From 70-18 sp041691815 (GTDB taxonomy: Bacteria > Pseudomonadota > Alphaproteobacteria > Acetobacterales > Acetobacteraceae), in assembly GCA_041691815.1 (NCBI GenBank), contig JBEPTZ010000015.1, positions 1 to 53,228 on the forward strand: a stretch of DNA of 53,228 bases, written 5' to 3'. The notes under the pieces were generated by a model that was given only the letters and a program-made list of their open reading frames with translations, made no database searches and was not told where the DNA came from. A program made the translations under genes and the position numbers. This document shows, one piece after another, positions 42,528-51,626 of this stretch; position 1 is the first letter of the stretch, and each line of letters begins with the position of its first letter.

Positions 42528-44363
42528 ATGGACATCCGCAATATCGCGATCATCGCCCACGTCGACCATGGCAAGACCACGCTGGTCGACCAGTTGCTGA
42601 AGCAGTCGGGCGCGTTCCGCGAGCACCAGCAGGTGGCCGAGCGGGCGATGGACCGCAACGACCTGGAGCGCGAGCGCGGCATCACCATCCTGGCCAAGTG
42701 CACCAGCGTGATCTGGAAAGGCACCCGCATCAACATCGTCGACACCCCCGGCCATGCCGATTTCGGCGGCGAGGTGGAGCGCATCCTGAACATGGTCGAC
42801 GGCGTGATCGTGCTGGTGGATGCCGCCGAGGGCGTGCTGCCGCAGACCAAGTTCGTCACCGGCAAGGCCCTGGCGCAGGGGCTGAAGCCGATTGTCGTGG
42901 TCAACAAGATCGACCGCCAGGATGCCCGCGCCGACGAGGTGCATATCGAGGTATTCGACCTGTTCGCGGCGCTGGGGGCGACCGACGAGCAGCTGGATTT
43001 CCCGATGCTGTACGCCTCCGGCCGGCAGGGCTGGGCGGTGAAGGCGCTGGATGACGAGCGCAAAGACCTGGCGCCGATGTTCGACCTGGTGCTGGCGCAT
43101 GTGGCGCCGCCGGCTCTGGACAAGGAGGCGCCGTTCGCCATGGTGGCCTCGATTCTGGACTACGATAATTTCCTTGGCCGGGTGCTGACCGGGCGGATCG
43201 AGCAGGGCCGCGCTAAGCTGAACATGCCGCTGAAGGTGCTGCGGCCGGATGGCAGCCTGGTGGAGACCGGGCGGCTGACCAAGCTGATGGGCTTCCGCGG
43301 GCTGGAGCGGATCGCCATCGACGAGGCCGAGGCCGGCGACATCATCGCCATCGCCGGGCTCGCCGACACCACCGTGGCGGAGACCATCGCATCGCCGGAG
43401 GTGACCGCACCGCTGCACGCCACCCCGGTCGATCCGCCGACCCTGGCGATGACCTTTCGCATCAATGACGGGCCGCTGGGCGGGCGCGAGGGCAAGAAGG
43501 TGACCTCGCGGCAGATTCGCGACCGGCTGCTGCGCGAGGCGGACGGCAATGTGGCGATCAAGGTGACCGAGAGCCAGGAGACCGAGGCGTTCGAGGTGGC
43601 CGGGCGCGGCGAATTGCAGCTCGGCGTGCTGATCGAGACGATGCGCCGCGAGGGCTTCGAGCTGACCATCGGCCGGCCGCGGGTGCTGACCCGCGACAAC
43701 CCGGAGACCGGCGAGCGCGAGGAGCCGATGGAGGAGGCGCTGGTCGACGTCGACGAGCCGTATATCGGCGTGGTTGTGGAGAAGATGAGCCGGCGCAAGG
43801 GGCAGCTGCAGGACATGCGGCCGTCCGGCGGCGGCAAGGTGCGGCTGACCTTCCATATTCCGTCGCGCGGGTTGATTGGTTATCACGGCGAGTTTTTGAC
43901 CGACACCCGCGGCACCGGGATCATGAACCGGATGTTCCTCGGCTATGGGCCATGGATCGGGCAGCTGGACGGGCGGCGCAATGGCAGCCTGATCTCCAGC
44001 GCCGACGGCGAGGCGGTGCAATACGCGCTGTGGTACCTGCAGGAGCGCGGCGCGCTGTTCGTCGACCCCGGCGACAAGGTGTATCTGGGCATGATCCTCG
44101 GCGAGCATTCGCGCGGCTCGGACCTGGATGTGAACCCGATCAAGGAAAAGAAGCTGACCAACGTGCGCGCCGCCGGCAAGGACGACGCGATGCTGCTGAT
44201 CCCGCCGCGGCGGATGAGCCTGGAACAGGCGATCGCCTACATCGAGGACGACGAACTGGTGGAGGTGACACCGTCGGCGATCCGGCTGCGCAAGCGGTAT
44301 CTCGATCCGAACACGCGCAAGCGCAACGAGCGGCGGTCGGCGGATTCGGAGGCGGCGGCGTAA
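42528..44363 (+). CDS. typA: ribosome-associated GTPase TypA/BipA
   Basis: 611 residues, typical length. GTPase motifs are AHVDHGKTT (G1), RGITI (G2), DTPGHADF (G3) and NKID (G4). The C-terminal SRRKGQLQDMRPSG, PSRGLIGYHGEFLTDTRGTG and NVRAAGKDDA are BipA-specific. It binds 70S ribosomes and aids 50S assembly and stress or cold adaptation. ATG at 42528. R7 hairpin B begins 7 bp after the stop. Confidence 0.97.
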   Translation: MDIRNIAIIAHVDHGKTTLVDQLLKQSGAFREHQQVAERAMDRNDLERERGITILAKCTSVIWKGTRINIVDTPGHADFGGEVERILNMVDGVIVLVDAAEGVLPQTKFVTGKALAQGLKPIVVVNKIDRQDARADEVHIEVFDLFAALGATDEQLDFPMLYASGRQGWAVKALDDERKDLAPMFDLVLAHVAPPALDKEAPFAMVASILDYDNFLGRVLTGRIEQGRAKLNMPLKVLRPDGSLVETGRLTKLMGFRGLERIAIDEAEAGDIIAIAGLADTTVAETIASPEVTAPLHATPVDPPTLAMTFRINDGPLGGREGKKVTSRQIRDRLLREADGNVAIKVTESQETEAFEVAGRGELQLGVLIETMRREGFELTIGRPRVLTRDNPETGEREEPMEEALVDVDEPYIGVVVEKMSRRKGQLQDMRPSGGGKVRLTFHIPSRGLIGYHGEFLTDTRGTGIMNRMFLGYGPWIGQLDGRRNGSLISSADGEAVQYALWYLQERGALFVDPGDKVYLGMILGEHSRGSDLDVNPIKEKKLTNVRAAGKDDAMLLIPPRRMSLEQAIAYIEDDELVEVTPSAIRLRKRYLDPNTRKRNERRSADSEAAA

Positions 44364-44370
44364 GAGAAGG

Positions 44371-44499
44371 GTTCTTTTAGAAAAGAACCAAAACTTTTTT
44401 ATCCGCCTTGCAACTGCTGAGCCGTGGAGATGCCGGCGTCTCCACCATTCGGCTGTTGCAGGGCGGATGAAAAAGCTTCTTTTTGTTCACAAAAAGAAG
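44371..44499 (+). repeat. three-hairpin intergenic repeat, copy R7
   Basis: Hairpin B is 44371-44388, an 18-bp short form (GTTCTTTT/AAAAGAAC around AG). Hairpin A is 44476-44499. The core is the most palindromic of the set: ATCCGCCTTGCAAC near one end and GTTGCAGGGCGGAT at the other, with an inner GGAGA/TCTCC hairpin. It lies between typA (B side) and the Hint-protein gene (A side), both rightward. Confidence 0.93.
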
Positions 44500-44537
44500 A
44501 CTTATCCTGCCGGCTGTTTTCGCAGGGCATGTAGCGC

Positions 44538-45476
44538 ATGATCGAGACGATCGCCGGGCAGGGTTTCGCGGCCGGGACTGCGATTGCCACCGCGACCGGG
44601 CGCCGGCCGGTGGAGCAACTTGCGATCGGCGATGAGGTGCTGGATGCCGGGGGCACGCCGCGCGCGGTAAGCTGGGTCGGGCGCATGGCGATCGCGGCTG
44701 AACATCTGGCGCAGCGGCCCGAGTTGCGGCCGATCCGCGTCGGCGTCGGCGCACTGGGTGAGGGTCTGCCGCGACGCAATCTGGTGGTGGCGCCGCAGAC
44801 CGAGCTGGGCGTGGTGCTTCCGAACGGCGATGCGGCGACGGTTCCGGCCTCGCTGCTGATGAACGAGCGCAATATTCTGCGGGTCTCGCCGGAGCGGAAC
44901 ACCGAGTTGTTCGAGGTGGAGCTCGATGGCGGTGGCGGGGTGGTCGCCGAGGACCTGCCGGCCGGCTTGCGGCTGCCGGGACACGGCAACTCGGCGCAGT
45001 GGATCGCCACGGTGCGCGCCCGCGCCTGGGTTTCCGCCCGCGCCGGCTGCCTGCCGGGGCCGCTGCTGGGGCGCATCGACGCCGCCGAGCATGGGCTATT
45101 CTACGGTTGGGCGCTGGACGAGGCGCGGCCGTGGATGCGGGTGGCGCTGGAGATCGTGGTGAATGGCCAGGTGGTGACCGCCATCCTGGCCGCGAATCGG
45201 CGCGACGACCTGGTGCGCGCCGGGATGAGCGACGGCTGTTGCGCGTTCCACTTCGAGCCGGTGCCGCCGCTGCCGTCCGACCGGGTGCTGCTGGTGCAGG
45301 TGCGGCGGGCCGATGACGGAGTCGATCTGCCGGGCTCGCCGATCCTGCTCGACAAGGGCGCCGCCGCCGGGCAGGTGCTGGCGGCATTGCAGCCGGCCAA
45401 CCCGGCGCAGGGGGCCGAGGTGCGGGCGGCGTTGCGCGGCGGGATCGAGCGGCTGCAGGAGACGCCGCGCGGCTGA
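44538..45476 (+). CDS. degenerate Hint-domain protein with beta-sandwich-like C terminus
   Basis: 312 residues. The first about 145 resemble a Hint (Hedgehog/intein) domain of the type abundant in Acetobacteraceae: GTAIATATGRRPVEQLAIGD then PRAVSWVGR. The nucleophile that normally reads CFxxGTxI is GFAAGTAI here, and the later SPDHA-like His segment reads APQTEL, so self-splicing or cleavage is unlikely. Residues about 172-275 (GRIDAAEHGLFYGWALDEAR, NRRDDLVRAG) form a second domain seen beside glycosyltransferases, function unknown. No signal peptide is seen. ATG at 44538 after AGGG. Confidence 0.75.
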   Translation: MIETIAGQGFAAGTAIATATGRRPVEQLAIGDEVLDAGGTPRAVSWVGRMAIAAEHLAQRPELRPIRVGVGALGEGLPRRNLVVAPQTELGVVLPNGDAATVPASLLMNERNILRVSPERNTELFEVELDGGGGVVAEDLPAGLRLPGHGNSAQWIATVRARAWVSARAGCLPGPLLGRIDAAEHGLFYGWALDEARPWMRVALEIVVNGQVVTAILAANRRDDLVRAGMSDGCCAFHFEPVPPLPSDRVLLVQVRRADDGVDLPGSPILLDKGAAAGQVLAALQPANPAQGAEVRAALRGGIERLQETPRG

Positions 45477-45486
45477 GTCCGATGAT

Positions 45487-45588
45487 CTGGAGCAGGATGC
45501 CTTCCGACAGGCTAAGGCACCCCACTCCAGCTCTTTGTTTTGGCGCGTGATTCAGACCTTCGTGTGATTCCACCGACGGTCATCACGC
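45487..45588. repeat. palindromic two-hairpin intergenic element
   Basis: Hairpin 1 (45487-45530) pairs CTGGAG/CTCCAG and TGCCTT/AAGGCA with a symmetric 5x5 internal loop. Hairpin 2 (45545-45588) pairs GCGTGAT/ATCACGC, ACC/GGT and TCG/CGA. CTCTTTGTTTTGGCGCGTGATTC links them and resembles widespread alphaproteobacterial intergenic palindromes, from memory. The right end supplies the last codons and TGA of the DUF2189 gene. A possible remnant (CGTGTGATTCC, 11 bp identical to 45561-45571) is at 49543-49553. Confidence 0.65.
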
Positions 45589-46455
45589 TCTGGGGTCGGT
45601 GATTGCCTTGCGATAGAGGTGCCAGGTGGCGTGGCCGAGGACCGGCAGCACGATCGCCAGGCCGAGCAGCAGCGGCAGCGAGCCGAGCACCAGCAGAGCG
45701 GCGACGATCAGGCCCCAGGCTGCCATCACGCCGGGGTTGGCGCGCATCACCCTGAGCGAGGTGGCGACGGCGGCGTTGATGCCGATGTTGCGGTCCAGCA
45801 GCAGCGGGAACGACACCACGCTGATCGCCAGCACCAGCAGTGCGAACAGGAAGCCCACGCCGCAGCCGAGGGCGATCATCGTCCAACCGGCGTTGGTGGT
45901 GAGGACGTCCGACGCGAAGGCGGCGAGGGTGTCCGGCGGAGTCGGGCCGAGGGTGGCCATGAAGATGATTTCGGCGACCACCAGCCAGAGCAGGAACAGC
46001 ACCACCAGGGCCAGGCCGAGCAGGGCGATGGCGCCGATCGAGGGGGAGCGCAGCACCCGGAAGGCGTCGCGCCAGCTGACTTCCTCGCCGCGTTCGCGCC
46101 GGCGGCTCATTTCGTTGAGACCGACCGCGGCGAGCGGGCCGAGCAGGGCGAAACCGGAGGCCAGCGGAAACAGCAGCGGCAGCAGTTCGTAGCCGGAGGC
46201 GACGCGGGCCAGCAGCAGGCCGACCAGCGGGTAGAGTACGCAGAGGAAGATCACGTCGGTACGGTAATCGAGGAAATCCCGCCAGCCTTGCGCCAGGGCG
46301 TCGCGCAAGTCGGCCAGCTGGATGCGGCGGACCAGCGGGATGAGGTCGTGGCGGCGGGCGTCGTGCCAGTATTCGTCGGCGGTGGCGGTGCCGATTTCGC
46401 GGGTGGCGTCGCGGATGTGAATCCAACCCCAGGTGGACGGGTTCTGTATGGCCAT
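45583..46455 (-). CDS. DUF2189 family membrane protein
   Basis: 290 residues, about six membrane helices. The N terminus IRDATREIGTATADEYWHDARRHDLIPLVRRI, with DLRDALAQGWRDFLDY, is typical of DUF2189. Function is unknown; some relatives are near cytochrome oxidase genes. The ATG at 46455 follows GGGAGGG. Its final residues ITDPRA* are encoded by the edge of the palindromic element at 45487-45588. It is in the same direction as the aminoacylase upstream, 139 bp away. Confidence 0.85.
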   Translation of the reverse strand: MAIQNPSTWGWIHIRDATREIGTATADEYWHDARRHDLIPLVRRIQLADLRDALAQGWRDFLDYRTDVIFLCVLYPLVGLLLARVASGYELLPLLFPLASGFALLGPLAAVGLNEMSRRRERGEEVSWRDAFRVLRSPSIGAIALLGLALVVLFLLWLVVAEIIFMATLGPTPPDTLAAFASDVLTTNAGWTMIALGCGVGFLFALLVLAISVVSFPLLLDRNIGINAAVATSLRVMRANPGVMAAWGLIVAALLVLGSLPLLLGLAIVLPVLGHATWHLYRKAITDPRA

Positions 46456-46594
46456 GTCAGTCCCTCCCCGAATTGTTGACGGGGGGACGACGACCCCTGG
46501 GACGACAATCGGGGCCACGGCCCGCCGTTGGACGCATGCCGCGGGATTGCGCGGATACTCCAGTGTTGGAGCTTGGGGTGCCCGGTGTCGTGCT

Positions 46595-48322
46595 TCAAGG
46601 GGGCGAGGCTTGCGGGCCTCGGACCAGGACGCCGGGGAGTGCCCCGGTGGCGGTGCCGCTGCGGTAGGTGATGCGGCCGGAGACGATGGTGGCGTCGTAG
46701 CCGGTGGCGGGTTGCAGCAGGCGGCGACCGCCGGCAGGCAGGTCGAAGGCCATGTCGGGGCGGCCGAGGCGGAGGTTGGCGAAGTCGATCACGTTGAGGT
46801 CGGCTTTCTTGCCTGGGGCGATCACGCCGCGGTCGTTGAGGCCGACGGCGCCGGCGGTGTCCGAGGTCTGGCGGCGGATCAGTTCCTCGAGCGGGAAGCG
46901 GCCGGTGGGGCGGTCGCGGCCCCAGTAGGTCAGCAGGTAGGTGGGGAAGCTGGCGTCCGAGATGAAGCCGACATGGGCGCCGCCGTCGCCGAGGCCGACG
47001 ATGGTGTTGCGGTGGCTCAGCATTTCGCGGCACGGCTCGAGGTTGCAGTCGGCGTAGTTGACCAGGGGCGCGAAGATGAAGGCGTGGCCGTCCTCGCGCA
47101 ACAGCATGTCATAGGCGAGGTCGGGCGCGGTGCGGCCGGCGCGGGCGGCCTGGGCGGCAATCGAGGCGTGCTCTGGCGGTTCGTAGTCGGGCGGGTCGCC
47201 GAATGGGAACATGCGGGCGTAGGAGAGGCGGGGCAGCAGCGGGAAGTTGCTGCCGGCGAACGGGTCTTCGGCCAGGATGCGGGCGCGCAGTGCTGGGCTG
47301 CGCATGGCGGCGACGCGCTCGGCGAGCGGCAGGTGGGCGATGCTCTGGTAGCCGGGGGTGCCGGAGAACGGGTTCTGGCTGCCTTGCAGGCCGAGCAGGA
47401 TGCCGATCGGGCGGGGCGGGAACACCGGGCGGATCGCCAGGCCGTCGGCGGCGGCCTGGTCGGACAGGCCGAGCAGGGTGCGCCAGTCGTCGCGGCGGTC
47501 GTGGCGCTGGTTGAGCGAGAACACCATCGGGCGGCCGGAGGCTTCCACCACCCGGCGCATCATGGCGAATTCGGTTTCCGGGTCCGGGGTGTTCCAGTCC
47601 GACACCACTTCCAGCATGCCGCTGCCGGCCTCGCGCAGGCCCATGGCGATGCCGGTGAGTTCGGCCTCGGTGGCGCGCAGGGTGGGGGTGGGGTCGCCGG
47701 CCAGGGTGCGGTGGCTGATGGTGCGCGAGGTGGTGAAGCCGAAGGCGCCGGCACGCATCGCCTCGGTGGCGAGCGCGCGCATCTGGGCGATGTCGGCCTG
47801 GTTGGCGGCTTCCAGGCGCATGGCGCGGTCGCCCATGACGTAGACGCGCAACGCCGCGTGCGGCAACTGGGCGCAGATGTCGATGTCGCGCGGGCGGCGT
47901 TCCAGTGCGGTGAGGTAGTCCGGGAAGGTTTCCCACTGCCAGTCCAGGCCCTCGTGCAGCGCCGGGGCGGGGATGTCCTCGACGCCTTCCATCAGTTGGA
48001 TCAGGCGGTCGTGATCGCCGGGGCGAACCGGGGCGAAGCCGACGCCGCAATTGCCCATCACCGCGGTCGTGACACCGTGCCAGGCGGAGGGGGCAAGGTG
48101 GGAGTCCCAGATTGCCTGGCCGTCGTAATGGGTGTGGATGTCGACGAAGCCGGGGGTGACGATGCGGCCGCCGGCGTCGATCTCCTCGGCACCGCTGCCG
48201 TCGACCCGGCCGACCTGGGCGATGCGGCCATCGGCGATCGCCACGTCGGCGGCGATACCGGGCGCGCCGGTGCCGTCGATCACCGTGCCGCCGCGAATGA
48301 CCAGCGAGAATTCCTGCGCCAT
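46595..48322 (-). CDS. N-acyl-D-amino-acid deacylase/D-aminoacylase (amidohydrolase superfamily)
   Basis: 575 residues. Metal ligands include His63 and His65 in FVDIHTHYDG and the bridging-type Cys92 in GNCGVGFAP; TSRTISHRTLAGDPTPTL and GDGGAHVGFISDAS supply later ligands. The N-terminal FSLVIRGGTVIDGTGAPG and C-terminal beta-domain (GVIAPGKKADLNVIDFANL) complete the fold. It hydrolyses N-acyl-D-amino acids or related compounds. The ATG at 48322 is the family start; an in-frame 37-residue extension is encoded by R8 and is rejected. Confidence 0.92.
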   Translation of the reverse strand: MAQEFSLVIRGGTVIDGTGAPGIAADVAIADGRIAQVGRVDGSGAEEIDAGGRIVTPGFVDIHTHYDGQAIWDSHLAPSAWHGVTTAVMGNCGVGFAPVRPGDHDRLIQLMEGVEDIPAPALHEGLDWQWETFPDYLTALERRPRDIDICAQLPHAALRVYVMGDRAMRLEAANQADIAQMRALATEAMRAGAFGFTTSRTISHRTLAGDPTPTLRATEAELTGIAMGLREAGSGMLEVVSDWNTPDPETEFAMMRRVVEASGRPMVFSLNQRHDRRDDWRTLLGLSDQAAADGLAIRPVFPPRPIGILLGLQGSQNPFSGTPGYQSIAHLPLAERVAAMRSPALRARILAEDPFAGSNFPLLPRLSYARMFPFGDPPDYEPPEHASIAAQAARAGRTAPDLAYDMLLREDGHAFIFAPLVNYADCNLEPCREMLSHRNTIVGLGDGGAHVGFISDASFPTYLLTYWGRDRPTGRFPLEELIRRQTSDTAGAVGLNDRGVIAPGKKADLNVIDFANLRLGRPDMAFDLPAGGRRLLQPATGYDATIVSGRITYRSGTATGALPGVLVRGPQASPP

Positions 48323-48395
48323 GACCGTGCTCCGCCCTGCTTTCAGGAAGTGTAGCGGGGTGATCGCCGGTTGGCGAAGGTCAGGAAGCGAAGGT

Positions 48396-48525
48396 CTTCT
48401 TTTTCTGAAGAAAAAGAAGCAAAAAGACTTCATCCGCGCTGCGCGGCTCCGCGCACCGGCACCATGGTGCGAGCGCGGGCGAAGCCCCGGATGAAGTTTT
48501 TTGGTTCTTTTTTACAAAAAAGAAC
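48396..48525 (-). repeat. three-hairpin intergenic repeat, copy R8
   Basis: Hairpin A is 48396-48419 with arms CTTCTTTTTCT/AGAAAAAGAAG, a paired G-C to C-G swap relative to other copies. Hairpin B is 48504-48525 with a TA/AC centre change. The outer core stem ACTTCATCCG/CGGATGAAGT is perfect for 10 bp, but the interior is replaced by GC-rich hairpins (GCACCATGGTGC). It lies between the ferritin-like stop (B side) and the aminoacylase start (A side), both leftward. Confidence 0.92.
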
Positions 48526-48538
48526 CCTTCCCTTCGCC

Positions 48539-49375
48539 TCAGGCAGCCGCAGCCAGCGCCGGATAGCGATCCTGCAGCTTGCGGCGCCGATGTTGCAGCA
48601 GCCGCCACGCCAGTTTGGCCGAGACGTCGGACAGCCGGCCGCGCGGCTTCAGGCCGACGGTCTTGAACACCATGCCCATGCCGCGCTCGACATGGCGGAA
48701 GCGGTAGGCGTCGGTGGCGCGGCTCATATAGGCGGCGAGGCAGCGGCCGTGGTCGTAGGCGGTGGAGTCCGGCTCGTTGGCGCAGTGATAGGCGAAGGCC
48801 AGTTCGTCGTCCTCGCTCTCGGTGATGCGGCCGGCGGCGATGCGCAGGCGGCGCAGGAAGGAGATCTGCTCACGCGCCAGGTAGCGGCGCATGTGGTCGT
48901 AGAACAGCTTGAAATGGCGGAACTCGTCGGCGGCGACCAGGCGGCAGACGTGTTGCAGCACCGGCTCGTCGGTGGCCTCGGCGAGCGCGGTGTAGTAGCT
49001 GGAGGTGCCGGTTTCCACCATGCAGCGGGCGATCAGCTCGCCGGTGCGCGAGCCGCGGACCGAGGATTCGGCGTCCAGCTTGATCTGGTAGCCGGCACGG
49101 AAGCGGGCGAAAGCGTCGAGGAAGTTCCAGGTGGGGTCGGCCAGTTCGGCCCATTTGCCCAGCGCATCGCCGTGCTGCACCTCTTCCTCGCTCCAATACG
49201 CCGAGGCATCGCGGAAGGCCTGGTCGTCGGGGAACACGTTGTTGAGGTAGATGCCGTAGTCGCGGCCGTTGCGCTCGACCAGGGCTGCCGCCTTGACCAG
49301 CGGGATGATGGAGGGATCGAGCCGCGTCGCGTCGAACGTGTCCCAGGCGATATCCTCGATTTTCCAGTGTTTCAT
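48539..49375 (-). CDS. ferritin-like di-iron protein (acyl-ACP desaturase-like)
   Basis: 278 residues, mostly helical. Di-iron ligands fit Glu34, Glu65-x-x-His68 (EEEVQHGD), Glu121 (VETGTSSYY) and Glu151-x-x-His154 (ADEFRHF). This pattern and YWSEEEVQHGDALGKWAELADPTWN are those of acyl-ACP desaturase/ferritin-like proteins of unknown substrate. The ATG at 49375 has a weak RBS, but no better in-frame start exists. Possible fatty-acid or other oxygenation role. Confidence 0.85.
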   Translation of the reverse strand: MKHWKIEDIAWDTFDATRLDPSIIPLVKAAALVERNGRDYGIYLNNVFPDDQAFRDASAYWSEEEVQHGDALGKWAELADPTWNFLDAFARFRAGYQIKLDAESSVRGSRTGELIARCMVETGTSSYYTALAEATDEPVLQHVCRLVAADEFRHFKLFYDHMRRYLAREQISFLRRLRIAAGRITESEDDELAFAYHCANEPDSTAYDHGRCLAAYMSRATDAYRFRHVERGMGMVFKTVGLKPRGRLSDVSAKLAWRLLQHRRRKLQDRYPALAAAA

Positions 49376-49743
49376 GGCATCAAGGGCATCATGCTGTGGG
49401 GAGGTGTCATCTCGGCGCGCCTTCGACGTGAATGAGGCCACGGCGCCGCGCGTGGTGCCGTGTTCCCCAGCACATTTCGCCCATTCGGCGCGAAATTCAA
49501 GGGCTTGGCGGCGGCCGGTTACACCAGCGTGTTGCAGAGTTCCGTGTGATTCCGGGCAACTCCCTGGTCGAGATCGGAGAGTTACAAAGAAGTAAGGAAA
49601 CTCAGATGGAGGCGGCAAGGCAGAGAGAAGCAAGCGATCCTCTGGCTTGCTTCTCCCCGCCTTGCCGCCTCCATGTCAATTCTGTTTTGCGGCAGTGTCA
49701 ATCGCTCAGGTTCGGCAACCAGCTCCGGCCGACGAACGCGAAA
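49376..49743. other. intergenic region between atpC and the ferritin-like gene
   Basis: Both flanking genes run leftward, so this region follows the ATP-synthase operon. Its main feature is the long hairpin at 49606-49674. A short match to the palindromic element at 45487-45588 lies at 49543-49553. Open frames here on the plus strand are short and unsupported. Confidence 0.6.
49606..49674 (-). terminator. long hairpin downstream of the atp operon
   Basis: Outer arms ATGGAGGCGGCAAGGC (49606-49621) and their exact complement (49659-49674) enclose inner arms AGAAGCAAGC/GCTTGCTTCT (49626-49635, 49645-49654) with a 4x4 internal loop and a 9-nt apical loop: 26 perfect base pairs. On the minus strand it is followed by CTGAGTTTCCTTACTTCTTT. 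It starts 69 bp after the atpC stop and is probably the operon terminator or an mRNA 3'-end stabiliser. Confidence 0.7.
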
Positions 49744-50151
49744 TCAGGCGGCTTCGGCGGCGTCGATCATCGCGCGGGCGGACTGCATCTTGTCCATCGC
49801 GGCTTCCTGCGCCGGCACGTCCATGCTTTCGGCGGCGGCATATTCGGCCTCGGCGGCTTCCATGCGGCGTTCGCCTTCGGCACGCGACAGCTCGGCCACC
49901 GGAGTCACCTCGTTGGCCAGCACCGTGCAGCGCTGCGGGGTGATCTCGGCGAAACCGCCGGATACGAACAGCCGCTCGGTGACCTGGTCGTTGTCGTAGA
50001 TCTGGATCGTGCCGCCCTGCAGCAGCACGATCATCGGCGCGTGCTGGCCGAGCACGCCCATCTCGCCTTCGGCCGCGGGGATCACCACCATCTCGACGGG
50101 GCGCGACAGCAGCAGTTTCTCCGGGCTGACGATTTCCAGATCGATCGGCAT
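49744..50151 (-). CDS. atpC: F1 ATP synthase epsilon subunit
   Basis: 135 residues. The N-terminal beta-barrel (DLEIVSPEKLLLSRPVEMVV, PAAEGEMGVLGQHAPMIVLL) is followed by a short helical hairpin (LSRAEGERRMEAAEAEYAAA). It forms the central stalk with gamma and can inhibit ATP hydrolysis. AAGGAA precedes the ATG; it begins 10 bp after the atpD stop. Last gene of the atpA-atpG-atpD-atpC transcript. Confidence 0.97.
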   Translation of the reverse strand: MPIDLEIVSPEKLLLSRPVEMVVIPAAEGEMGVLGQHAPMIVLLQGGTIQIYDNDQVTERLFVSGGFAEITPQRCTVLANEVTPVAELSRAEGERRMEAAEAEYAAAESMDVPAQEAAMDKMQSARAMIDAAEAA

Positions 50152-50161
50152 GGTGGGTTCC

Positions 50162-51595
<1,434 letters not shown>

Positions 51596-51626
51596 CTGGA
51601 AAGCTCCTGTCTCTTGTCTTACGCGA

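Noticed and set aside
6701..48525. R repeats as a CRISPR array
   Set aside because: Copies are kilobases apart with genes between them, are palindromic, and have no regular spacers or cas genes.
6701..48525. R repeats as MITEs with target-site duplications
   Set aside because: GGAAG/CTTCC or GATAAG/CTTATC flanks are inverted, not direct, so I see no duplication; spread by transposition remains possible but is unsupported.
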